In this document: positions 7,169 through 13,331 of the stretch, piece by piece
Layout: each line of letters starts with the position of its first letter
Position numbering within the stretch: position 1 is the stretch's first letter
Program-made: the position numbers and the translations under genes
Notes under the pieces: generated by a model
The model's database searches: none
What the model saw: the letters and a program-made list of their open reading frames with translations, nothing else
What the model was told of the DNA's origin: nothing
Assembly: GCA_030635365.1 (NCBI GenBank)
Contig: DAOVYZ010000026.1
Location: 1 to 13,331, forward strand
Direction of reading: 5' to 3'
Source of the DNA: Bacteroidales bacterium
GTDB taxonomy: Bacteria; Bacteroidota; Bacteroidia; Bacteroidales; UBA12077
Length of the DNA: 13,331 bases

Positions 7169-7199
7169 AAACCTCGTATTTCATATTACGAGGTTTTTT
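7169..7199 (+). terminator. Rho-independent terminator of tnaA
   Basis: AAACCTCGTA (7169-7178) pairs perfectly with TACGAGGTTT (7187-7196) over a 10-bp stem with an 8-nt loop. The stem runs into a T-tract ending at 7199. It lies 21 bases after the tnaA stop and is the clearest intrinsic terminator in the window. It separates tnaA from the MATE gene. Confidence 0.9.
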
Positions 7200-7271
7200 A
7201 TTATAATTAATTTTAATACAAGTTGCAACATATATCCTTTTATATTGTTTCCTTTTATTCAACTACGAAAT

Positions 7272-7302
7272 TTTGATTATAAGATTAATTTAGTCAGTTT
7301 TG
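7272..7302 (+). promoter_or_regulatory. Candidate promoter of the MATE exporter gene
   Basis: TTTG at 7272-7275, a 19-bp spacer, and CAGTTTTG at 7295-7302 (one mismatch to TAnnTTTG). Transcription would start about 15 bases before the ATG at 7324. Spacing and position fit the Bacteroidota pattern, and the terminator just upstream makes an independent promoter necessary. Confidence 0.5.
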
Positions 7303-7323
7303 CAAAGATTTTAAAGTTCCTAA

Positions 7324-8652
7324 ATGAAAGATTTAACTGTTGGTAAGGAAGGATCACTCATCCTGAAATTTGCCCTCCCAATGCTACTTGGTAATATATT
7401 TCAACAGCTGTACAACGTTGTTGATAGCATTGTGGTAGGTAAATTTATTGGAACAGGGGCATTAGCAGCTGTTGGTGCATCGTTTCCTGTTATTTTTACA
7501 TTTCTTTCGTTAATAATAGGAATAGCATCAGGTAGCACAATTGTAATATCACAATATTTTGGGGCCAAAGATATTGAGAAAGTAAAAAAGACAATTGACA
7601 CACTTTTTATCTTCCTGTTTTTTGCTTCTATCCTAATAAGTATTTTAGGAATACTTTTTAGTGAAGATATTTTCAGGCTACTAAAACTTCCTGAAGAAAT
7701 TATACCACAAGCTACAACATATTTCAATATTTTCATGGGCGGTGTTATTTTATCTTTTGGGTTTAATGGAACAAGTGCTATCTTGCGTGGCCTAGGTGAT
7801 TCAAAAACACCTTTATATTTCCTGATTATATCAACCTTCTTTAATATAGGATTTGACTTATTATTTGTACTGGTATTTAATATGGGTATTGCCGGTGTTG
7901 CTATAGCAACAATTTTAGCACAAGGAGGAGCCTTTTTAAGTGCCGTAATTTATCTCAATAAAACCCATAAGATAATCCGCTTTTCATTTATTAATCTGAA
8001 ATTTGATAAAGAGATTTTCAGGAAAAGTATCCGTATTGGATTACCTACCGGACTTCAACAAGCATTTGTAGCACTTGGGATGATTGCCCTGATTTGGATT
8101 GTAAATCCTTTTGGTAAAAGTGTAATTGCTGCTTATGCTGTTGCTACAAGAATTAGCTCATTGGCTTCATTTCCGGCAATGAATTTTGCAGCTGCCCTTG
8201 GTACATTTGTAGGTCAAAATATAGGAGCACAAAAAAAAGAAAGGGTTCGGGCCGGATTCATAGCAACCCTCAAAATGTCATCAGTAATTGCAATAAGTGT
8301 TTCGGCAGTTATATTAATTTGGAGTGGCCCTATAATGGGCCTTTTTACAAATGATTTGGAGGTTATTCTTATTGGAAAGAAATATCTTAACATAGTAGGA
8401 GCCTTTTATATTCTTTTTACCGCTATGTTTGTTATTTTTGGTGTAATGAGAGGTGCAGGAGATACTTTAATTCCAATGTTTATCTCTATAGTTGCCTTGT
8501 GGATTGTACGTATACCTGGTGCCTGGCTGCTATCAAGGAAATTTGGAGAAATAGGAATATGGTGGGCAATGCCTATTGGATGGTGTGTAGGGTTTATACT
8601 TGCTTACATTTATTACTTAACCGGAAATTGGAAAAAGAAAGTCATTATATAG
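7324..8652 (+). CDS. MATE-family multidrug/toxin efflux transporter
   Basis: An inner-membrane antiporter of 442 residues, the usual size, predicted to have twelve transmembrane helices in two MatE repeats (about 14-175 and 235-400). The N-terminus GSLILKFALPMLLGNIFQQL, then VVGKFIGTGALAAVGAS, is a typical first MatE motif. The second half shows the matching ATRISSLASFPAMNFAAALG and GQNIGAQ. The family exports cationic drugs, dyes or metabolites using a Na+ or H+ gradient. The ion and the substrate cannot be read from sequence. It has its own promoter candidate after the tnaA terminator, so a link with tryptophanase, for example indole export, is speculation. The start is set by the usual short hydrophilic lead before helix 1. 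No defects were seen. Confidence 0.94.
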   Translation: MKDLTVGKEGSLILKFALPMLLGNIFQQLYNVVDSIVVGKFIGTGALAAVGASFPVIFTFLSLIIGIASGSTIVISQYFGAKDIEKVKKTIDTLFIFLFFASILISILGILFSEDIFRLLKLPEEIIPQATTYFNIFMGGVILSFGFNGTSAILRGLGDSKTPLYFLIISTFFNIGFDLLFVLVFNMGIAGVAIATILAQGGAFLSAVIYLNKTHKIIRFSFINLKFDKEIFRKSIRIGLPTGLQQAFVALGMIALIWIVNPFGKSVIAAYAVATRISSLASFPAMNFAAALGTFVGQNIGAQKKERVRAGFIATLKMSSVIAISVSAVILIWSGPIMGLFTNDLEVILIGKKYLNIVGAFYILFTAMFVIFGVMRGAGDTLIPMFISIVALWIVRIPGAWLLSRKFGEIGIWWAMPIGWCVGFILAYIYYLTGNWKKKVII

Positions 8653-8671
8653 TTTAAAGCTCTATGTTCTG

Positions 8672-8691
8672 AGCCTGCCCGTAGGCAGGTT
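8672..8691. repeat. GC-rich palindrome, REP-like or weak terminator
   Basis: CCTGCC, loop CGTA, GGCAGG (8674-8689) forms a perfect 6-bp GC stem. It extends to 8 bp with a G-T wobble and an A-T pair. Its base composition is very unlike the surrounding AT-rich spacer. Only three T residues follow, so it would be a poor intrinsic terminator, although it does sit 20 bases after the MATE stop. Palindromes of this kind occur as dispersed repeats in some Bacteroidota genomes; whether this one is repeated cannot be judged from a single window. Confidence 0.5.
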
Positions 8692-8698
8692 TGGAATT

Positions 8699-8726
8699 TT
8701 GAACTTTAATCATTGAACATTAAACT
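8699..8726. repeat. Imperfect 14-nt tandem repeat upstream of yicC
   Basis: Two adjacent 14-base units, TTGAACTTTAATCA (8699-8712) and TTGAACATTAAACT (8713-8726), agree at 11 of 14 positions. They lie just upstream of a -7-like element, where a regulator site would be plausible, but a chance duplication in AT-rich sequence is equally possible. Confidence 0.35.
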
Positions 8727-8741
8727 ATTTAACTAATTTGT

Positions 8742-8749
8742 TACCTTTG
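8742..8749 (+). promoter_or_regulatory. Candidate promoter (-7 element) of the yicC-gmk-nadD operon
   Basis: TACCTTTG matches TAnnTTTG exactly and lies 33 bases before the yicC ATG. No TTTG is found at 19-21 bp upstream; the nearest TTG (8713-8715) is 26 bp away. The -7 match and its position ahead of a tight operon are the support. Confidence 0.45.
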
Positions 8750-8782
8750 TTAATTGAAGTAAAAGTCAGAAAAGAATAATAT

Positions 8783-9658
8783 ATGATAAAATCTATGACC
8801 GGCTATGGAAAAGCCGAATGCGAATTAAAAGATCGAAAAGTTCTTATTGAGATAAAATCATTAAATGGCAAGAATCTCGACATATATACAAAAATCCCCG
8901 GAATTTACAGAGAAAAAGAACTGAGAATAAGAAATATCGTTTCGAAAAGGTTATTACGCGGTAAAATTGAATTTGTACTTTACTACGAAATTGCTGAAGA
9001 TAAAAAAGCTACAACTATTAATTCTGGAGTTGTAAAAAGCTACTTTAAGCAATTGAAATCTATTGCCAACGATTTAGATATTAATGCCTCGGAAGAATTA
9101 TTGCAATCAGTAATGCGCTTACCAGACACATTAATTACGGATCGCGATGAAATAGATGATGAAGAATGGAACATTGTAACTAAAACAATTTTAAATGCTC
9201 TCGACCAGTTAGATGAATTTAGAATACAAGAAGGAAAATACTTAAACAAAGATATTGAACAAAGAATTAAAATAATTGAAGAAAATAAAGACAACATTAC
9301 ACCATTTGAATCTGACAGGACTGAAAAAATTAGAGAAAAATTAAAAGAAAGCCTGAGTAAATTCACAGATGAAAATGATATTGACAAAAATAGATTTGAA
9401 CAAGAACTAATATACTATTTAGAGAAATTTGATATTACCGAAGAAAAAGTCAGGCTTACTAATCACTGTAATTATTTTATCGAAATGTTAAACGAACCTG
9501 AATCAAACGGTAAAAAATTAGGATTCATCACCCAGGAAATTGGTAGAGAAATCAATACAATTGGATCTAAAGCAAACGATTCTGATATTCAAAAACTTGT
9601 TGTACTAATGAAAGATGAGTTGGAGAAAATCAAAGAGCAAATGCTAAATATATTGTAA
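8783..9658 (+). CDS. yicC: YicC/YloC-family endoribonuclease
   Basis: A cytoplasmic protein of 291 residues, the family's usual length. The N-terminus MIKSMTGYGKAE is the family signature. The C-terminal domain, from about 205, carries VRLTNHCNYFIEML, then GKKLGFITQEIGREINTIGSKANDSDIQ and a helical end KDELEKIKEQMLNIL, matching the DUF1732-type C-terminal domain. E. coli YicC and B. subtilis YloC have been described as endoribonucleases involved in RNA turnover; activity here is inferred from family membership. It opens a tight cluster, with gmk starting 7 bp after its stop. The yicC-gmk order, followed by nadD, is in my recollection common in Bacteroidota. A -7-like TACCTTTG precedes it. Confidence 0.95.
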   Translation: MIKSMTGYGKAECELKDRKVLIEIKSLNGKNLDIYTKIPGIYREKELRIRNIVSKRLLRGKIEFVLYYEIAEDKKATTINSGVVKSYFKQLKSIANDLDINASEELLQSVMRLPDTLITDRDEIDDEEWNIVTKTILNALDQLDEFRIQEGKYLNKDIEQRIKIIEENKDNITPFESDRTEKIREKLKESLSKFTDENDIDKNRFEQELIYYLEKFDITEEKVRLTNHCNYFIEMLNEPESNGKKLGFITQEIGREINTIGSKANDSDIQKLVVLMKDELEKIKEQMLNIL

Positions 9659-9665
9659 TTATCAA

Positions 9666-10232
9666 ATGGAAGGTAAATTATTTATATTCTCTGCTCCATC
9701 AGGTTCTGGCAAAACTACTATAGTTCAGAATCTTTTAGAAAAAGAATTAAACCTCGAATTCTCAATTTCAGCTACCAACAGGCCTAAACGAGAAAATGAA
9801 ACCTATGGTAAAGATTATTATTTTCTTACAACTGACGAGTTTAAAAAAAGTATTGAAAATAACGAATTTGTAGAATGGGAAGAAGTCTATGCAAATAGAT
9901 TCTATGGGACTTTAAAAAATGAACTAGAGCGTATATGGGCAAAAGGGAAACATGTTGTTTTTGATGTAGATGTTATAGGCGGAATAAACATAAAAAAGCA
10001 GTACCCTGAAAAGGCACTCTCTATTTTTATTAAGCCACCAAGTATTGAAGATTTGAAAAAAAGATTAAAATCAAGGTCAACTGATAGTAAAAAAGACATC
10101 AAAACCAGAATCAACAAAGCCAATGAAGAACTTTCTTATGCTGACAAATTTGATAAGATCATTGTTAATGATATATTAGCAAAGGCAATTAAAGAAGCTG
10201 AACATCAAATAAGATTGTTTTCAAAACATTGA
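9666..10232 (+). CDS. gmk: Guanylate kinase
   Basis: It phosphorylates GMP (and dGMP) to GDP with ATP, in the cytoplasm. It has 188 residues, the usual bacterial size. The P-loop is SAPSGSGKTTIV (9-20). The GMP-binding region carries ISATNRPKRENETYGKDYYF, with the family's usual Thr-Arg-Pro-Arg replaced by Asn-Arg-Pro-Lys, then FVEWEEVYANRFYGT. DVDVIGG occupies the position of the usual D(V/I)D.QG motif. A lid region with KKRLKSRSTDS and the C-terminal IIVND complete the fold. It lies 7 bp after yicC and 8 bp before the preferred nadD start, so it is in the middle of an operon supplying nucleotides and NAD. All key motifs are present. Confidence 0.97.
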   Translation: MEGKLFIFSAPSGSGKTTIVQNLLEKELNLEFSISATNRPKRENETYGKDYYFLTTDEFKKSIENNEFVEWEEVYANRFYGTLKNELERIWAKGKHVVFDVDVIGGINIKKQYPEKALSIFIKPPSIEDLKKRLKSRSTDSKKDIKTRINKANEELSYADKFDKIIVNDILAKAIKEAEHQIRLFSKH

Positions 10233-10240
10233 CAGATCAA

Positions 10241-10816
10241 ATGAAAGCAGGACTTTTTTTTGGATCATTTAACCCAATACATATCGGGCATTTAGCCATA
10301 ACAAATTATATGGTTGAATACAGTGATTTAGATGAAGTATGGTTAATAATAAGTCCGCAAAACCCGTTAAAAAAGAAAAAGACTTTACTTAATGAGTATG
10401 ATCGTTTTCAAATGGTAGAAATAGCATTTAACGATGATAATAGAATTAAACCAAACGATATTGAGTTTAGGCTTCCTAAACCATCATATACAATTGATAC
10501 TTTAACACATCTTAAAGAAAAACATCCTAATAATGAGTTTGTTTTGATTTTAGGAACGGATAATTTTGCATCTTTCGAAAAATGGAAGAATTACGAAACA
10601 ATTCTTAAGTATTATCAGTTATATGTATATCCAAGACCCGGGTATAATTTAGGGAAATACGCAAAACATAAAAATATAAAACAAATTAATGCACCTTTAA
10701 TGGAAATATCTTCCAGCTTTATCCGCAAAGCAATAAAAGAAGGAAAAAATATCAGGTATTTTCTACCCGAAAAGGTTTATGATTACATAATGAAGATGCA
10801 TTTTTACGAAAAATAA
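10241..10816 (+). CDS. nadD: Nicotinate-nucleotide adenylyltransferase
   Basis: It joins nicotinate mononucleotide and ATP to give deamido-NAD, the penultimate step of NAD synthesis. The nucleotidyltransferase signature GSFNPIHIGH begins about eight residues from the N-terminus. IISPQNPLKKKKTLL follows, then a central LILGTDNFASFEKW, and the C-terminal ISSSFIRKAIKEGKNIRYFLP matches the family's ISST.IR motif. The ATG at 10241 is preferred (191 residues, MKAGLFFGSFNP), as in related enzymes. An in-frame TTG at 10229 would overlap the gmk stop by four bases and add only four residues; ribosome re-initiation there is possible but less likely. It is third in the yicC-gmk-nadD operon, and the CNNM gene follows after 12 bp. 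Confidence 0.95.
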   Translation: MKAGLFFGSFNPIHIGHLAITNYMVEYSDLDEVWLIISPQNPLKKKKTLLNEYDRFQMVEIAFNDDNRIKPNDIEFRLPKPSYTIDTLTHLKEKHPNNEFVLILGTDNFASFEKWKNYETILKYYQLYVYPRPGYNLGKYAKHKNIKQINAPLMEISSSFIRKAIKEGKNIRYFLPEKVYDYIMKMHFYEK

Positions 10817-10828
10817 TTAATCTTTAAA

Positions 10829-11872
10829 ATGGCGCTTTTAATAATCTATTTTCTTATTGCAGTATTAGTATCTTTTATGTGTTCCATTCTGGAAGTTACC
10901 CTATTGAGTATTACTCCTACCTTCCTGGCAGCAAAAGTAAATGAAAATAAAAGTTTTGCTAAATCCCTTTCAAAATTCAAAGAAAATATCGATACCCCTT
11001 TAGCTGCAATTCTTACACTTAATACATTTGCAAACACTGTGGGAGCTGTAGGAGTTGGTGTTCAAGCACAATTACTTTGGGGTAACGAATATCTTTCACT
11101 AACTTCCGGTGTTCTTACAATAACAATTTTGATATTCTCAGAGATTATACCTAAAACCTTAGGAGTAAACTATTGGAAGAATCTGGCGCCTGTTGTTCCT
11201 TACTTTCTAAAGGCAATGATATATTCGCCTCTATACCCTATTATTATTCTTGCCAAATTCATAACAAAATTACTTCAGAAAGATAAATCGCAAAATGCAT
11301 TAAGCCGGTCTGAGTTTCATGCCATGGCCGAAATTGGTGTTAAAGAAGGTATTTTTAAAAAGGAAGAATCAAAAATATTAATGAACCTTATGGTTTTTAA
11401 CAATATTGATGTTAAAAGTATTATGACTCCACGTACAGTTGTTTTTGCTGCAGAAGATCATTTAAGCCTTCAGGAGCTTTTTGAAAAAAATGAAAAAATA
11501 AGGTTCTCAAGAATCCCTGTTTATAAAAAAGACATTGATAACATTACTGGTTATGTACTCAAAGACGATATTATGCAAGAGTTGATTGAGAAAAAACCTG
11601 ATGAAACACTTAAAAGTCTGAGCCGGGAAATAAAGGTTGTAAATGAACAAATGCCTATAATACGCTTATTCTATAAACTTATTGAAGAAAAAGAGCACAT
11701 TGCCATGGTTGTTGGTGAATATGGAGAAATGGTAGGTATTGTAACAATGGAAGATATTATAGAAACATTGCTTGGAACAGAAATAATGGATGAACTGGAT
11801 AATATAGAAGACATGCAAGAACAGGCAAAGAAAATCTGGGAGAAAAGAGCAAAACGTTTAGGAATTATATAA
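10829..11872 (+). CDS. CNNM (DUF21)/CBS-domain membrane protein, HlyC/CorC-related
   Basis: A 347-residue membrane protein related to bacterial Mg2+ transporters of the CNNM/CorC group. The DUF21/CNNM transmembrane domain covers about 1-150, with hydrophobic segments near 3-22, 58-80, 92-106 and 124-143 and the hallmark SEIIPKTLG (104-112). A linker (EIGVKEGIFKKEESKIL) leads to two CBS domains at about 195-250 and 265-320, the second with the typical GEYGEMVGIVTMEDIIETLLG. CBS pairs in this family bind ATP-Mg and gate transport. The protein ends about 25 residues after CBS2 and lacks the C-terminal CorC_HlyC domain of longer members. A short form of this family is known, so it need not be a truncation. 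It lies 12 bp after nadD and is probably the last gene of that operon. The transported ion is inferred. Confidence 0.92.
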   Translation: MALLIIYFLIAVLVSFMCSILEVTLLSITPTFLAAKVNENKSFAKSLSKFKENIDTPLAAILTLNTFANTVGAVGVGVQAQLLWGNEYLSLTSGVLTITILIFSEIIPKTLGVNYWKNLAPVVPYFLKAMIYSPLYPIIILAKFITKLLQKDKSQNALSRSEFHAMAEIGVKEGIFKKEESKILMNLMVFNNIDVKSIMTPRTVVFAAEDHLSLQELFEKNEKIRFSRIPVYKKDIDNITGYVLKDDIMQELIEKKPDETLKSLSREIKVVNEQMPIIRLFYKLIEEKEHIAMVVGEYGEMVGIVTMEDIIETLLGTEIMDELDNIEDMQEQAKKIWEKRAKRLGII

Positions 11873-11876
11873 AAAA

Positions 11877-11903
11877 GCTCACAAGAGTTTATCCCTTGTG
11901 AGC
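11877..11903 (-). terminator. Strong hairpin behind the CNNM gene, with its T-tract on the minus strand
   Basis: GCTCACAAG (11877-11885) and CTTGTGAGC (11895-11903) form a perfect 9-bp stem with a 9-nt loop, four bases after the CNNM stop. On the + strand it is followed by AAAATCATC, not by T residues. On the minus strand it runs into TTTTTT (11876-11871). As an intrinsic terminator it therefore fits leftward transcription, although no minus-strand gene lies to its right. On the + strand it may instead protect the 3' end of the operon mRNA or assist another termination mode. Confidence 0.55.
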
Positions 11904-12178
11904 AAAATCATCTCCCTATGTTTTTCATTCTAAAAACAAAATGCAACAAATAAATTAATCAATCATCAACCATATCAATTTATTCTACTACATAAGGAAA
12001 TGAACAACTACAACAGCAAGCCTTAATATTTAAATTCCCTAACCATTAATTTTAATACCTCCTGCAATTGTAGACTAAACTAAATCAAAACTTAAATTAG
12101 TGTCTTTTTGTATAACTAATTCGACTATAATAAACAATAACACATATTAAATGTTCAATTATATATAACCATTTAATT
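11904..12178. other. AT-rich spacer without a gene
   Basis: With the hairpin before it this makes a stretch of 306 bases between genes. No ORF of note was seen on either strand. A rightward TCTTTTTG at 12103-12110 is one mismatch from the -7 consensus but has no suitable -33 partner. A leftward pair does exist: TTG (11978-11976) and TTTATTTG (11954-11947, one mismatch), 21 bp apart, which would aim a transcript of about 70 nt at the minus-oriented hairpin. Otherwise nothing is evident. Confidence 0.4.
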
Positions 12179-12757
12179 ATGAAACCAAAAATTGCCATTA
12201 TTTATGGATCTGTGCGGTCTGATCGCCAGGGTATAAAAGCTGTAAAATTTTTCTCAACAAAACTTAAAGAAAGGCTTATTGAATCATTTATAATTGACCC
12301 CATTGAGTTTAAATTACCATTACTCGACAAAATGCACAAAGAATATCCGCAGGGAAAAGCACCTAAAGAAATGGGATCTATAGCTGGCATTCTACAGCAA
12401 GTTGATGGTTTTCTAATTATTACCGGTGAGTATAATCATAGTATACCTCCGGCATTAAAGAATTTGCTCGACCATTTTCAGAGGGAATATTTCTTTAAGC
12501 CCAGTGCGATTGTTTCATACTCAGCAGGGAACTATGCAGGAGTTAGAGCTGCTGTTCATTTAAGAGCTATTCTTGGCGAACTTGGAACACCAAGTATTTC
12601 CTCTATGTTTCCAATAGCCCAGGTACAAAATGCATTTGATGATGATGGAAATGCATTGGATTCATTTTACGATGAAAGATCCGTTCGGTTTTTAGATGAA
12701 TTTATTTGGTATACACAAGCCTTAAAAGTTGCCCGCAATAATGGAGTTCCTTATTAA
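12179..12757 (+). CDS. NAD(P)H-dependent FMN reductase-family oxidoreductase
   Basis: A flavodoxin-fold protein of 192 residues in the NADPH-dependent FMN reductase family, whose members reduce flavins, quinones, azo dyes or chromate. The phosphate-binding loop is GSVRSDRQG (10-18). ITGEYNHSIPPALKNLLDH (81-99) is the family's hallmark FMN-contact segment, usually seen as PEYN.S.P..LKN..D, with Gly in place of Pro. SAGNYAGVRAA (115-125) forms the third flavin-side loop. No signal peptide is present, so it is cytoplasmic. The substrate cannot be assigned. It follows a 306-bp gap, so it probably begins a new transcript, but no fully matching promoter was found. The next gene starts 37 bp downstream and may share the transcript. 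Confidence 0.9.
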   Translation: MKPKIAIIYGSVRSDRQGIKAVKFFSTKLKERLIESFIIDPIEFKLPLLDKMHKEYPQGKAPKEMGSIAGILQQVDGFLIITGEYNHSIPPALKNLLDHFQREYFFKPSAIVSYSAGNYAGVRAAVHLRAILGELGTPSISSMFPIAQVQNAFDDDGNALDSFYDERSVRFLDEFIWYTQALKVARNNGVPY

Positions 12758-12794
12758 TTAATATATTTGTAAAATAACCAATTCATTCTAAAAA

Positions 12795-13331
12795 ATGAAC
12801 TTTGATGAAATCACTGTTCCGACATTGTTATTAGATAAGCAAAAATGTTTGAGTAACATTCAATTTATGGCGAATAAAGCCAAGAAGAACAATATTCTAT
12901 TACGCCCCCACTTTAAAACGCATCAATCAAATATAATTGGAAAATGGTTTAAAGAATTTGGTATAAACCAAATTACAGTATCTTCTTTAAGAATGGCAGA
13001 GTATTTTGCAAATGATAATTGGAAAGATATAACGATAGCTTTCCCGGTAAATATTCGTGAAATTGATGCCATTAACTCTATAGCCGAAGAAATTGACCTA
13101 AATTTAACAATAGAAAATACAGATTCTATTGATTTCTTAATTAAGAATCTAAAATTTACAGTTGGGGTTTTTATAAAAATAGATACAGGATACAAACGAA
13201 CAGGTGTATCTTTTGATATTTTTTTAATTATTGATAAAATCCTGGCAAAAATTTCCCTAAGTGACAAAATAATTTTTAAGGGGTTCTTATCACATTCAGG
13301 CCATACATATAATTCAAAAAATAAAAAAGAA
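12795..13331 (+). CDS. D-threonine aldolase/D-serine dehydratase-like PLP protein, 3' end cut by window edge
   Basis: The frame is open from ATG 12795 to the last base (179 codons, no stop); a full-length member would be about 360-380 residues. It belongs to the fold-type III PLP enzymes with an alanine-racemase-like N-terminal barrel. An early VPTLLLDKQKCLSNI is followed by RPHFKTHQS, where Lys41 aligns with the PLP-binding Lys of D-threonine aldolases and DSD1-type D-serine dehydratases. FIKIDTGYKRTGV and GFLSHSGHTYN follow in the usual order. The metal-binding His and Cys/Asp residues that would separate the aldolase from the dehydratase lie in the C-terminal part, outside the window. Relatives act on D-amino acids such as D-threonine or D-serine. 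It lies 37 bp after the flavin-reductase-family gene. No defect is seen in the visible half. Confidence 0.88.
   Translation, partial: MNFDEITVPTLLLDKQKCLSNIQFMANKAKKNNILLRPHFKTHQSNIIGKWFKEFGINQITVSSLRMAEYFANDNWKDITIAFPVNIREIDAINSIAEEIDLNLTIENTDSIDFLIKNLKFTVGVFIKIDTGYKRTGVSFDIFLIIDKILAKISLSDKIIFKGFLSHSGHTYNSKNKKE

Noticed and set aside
7149..7323. A functional link between tryptophanase and the MATE exporter (indole export)
   Set aside because: A strong terminator and a separate promoter lie between them, and MATE substrates cannot be read from sequence.
10229..10240. TTG start for nadD overlapping the gmk stop codon
   Set aside because: It adds only four residues not typical of the family, and ATG 10241 gives the expected MK.G.F.GSFNP start.
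12103..12110. TCTTTTTG as a promoter -7 element for the flavin-reductase-family gene
   Set aside because: It has one mismatch and there is no TTG or TTTG at an acceptable distance upstream.
12923..13267. A 114-codon open frame on the minus strand
   Set aside because: It lies opposite the D-threonine aldolase-like gene, whose plus-strand translation has conserved motifs; the minus-strand product shows none.

Overview
The window reads as chromosomal DNA of a low-GC Bacteroidota species, probably of the Bacteroidales/Marinilabiliales type. The evidence is threefold. The proteins resemble Bacteroidota families as I recall them (tryptophanase, a yicC-gmk-nadD cluster, a UbiA/MqnP-like prenyltransferase). 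Several intergenic regions carry Bacteroidota-type promoters (TTTG or TTG, about 19-21 bp, then TAnnTTTG). Starts lack Shine-Dalgarno motifs and are preceded by A-rich sequence. All convincing genes are on the + strand. No tRNA, rRNA, IS element, phage gene or CRISPR array was seen.

Layout. (a) 1-3516: the 3' five-sixths of pheT, then a MacroD-type macrodomain gene 9 bp downstream, then a membrane UbiA-family prenyltransferase preceded by a perfect small hairpin. (b) 3517-5440: a 369-bp promoter-bearing spacer, then two genes for exported proteins, a small unrecognised protein with two C-terminal hydrophobic segments and a seven-repeat WD40 propeller. (c) 5441-7199: tryptophanase (tnaA) with a long leader holding a promoter-like element, a 34-codon ORF containing a Trp codon, and a hairpin over the ORF's stop codon. 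A rho-independent terminator closes the unit. (d) 7272-8652: a MATE exporter with its own promoter, followed by a GC-rich palindrome and an imperfect 14-nt tandem repeat. (e) 8742-11872: a tight operon yicC-gmk-nadD-CNNM/CBS protein. (f) 11877-12178: a strong hairpin whose T-tract lies on the minus strand, in an otherwise empty spacer. (g) 12179-13331: an NAD(P)H-dependent FMN reductase-family gene and the 5' part of a D-threonine aldolase/D-serine dehydratase-like gene.

Functionally most of this is housekeeping: tRNA charging, GMP phosphorylation, NAD synthesis, RNA turnover and quinone prenylation. Catabolic and transport genes are mixed in (tryptophanase, MATE, CNNM). The observations most worth checking are the possible leader-peptide control of tnaA, the exported WD40/small membrane protein pair, and a possible short minus-strand RNA ending at the hairpin behind the CNNM gene. 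I see no clear, large undescribed system.
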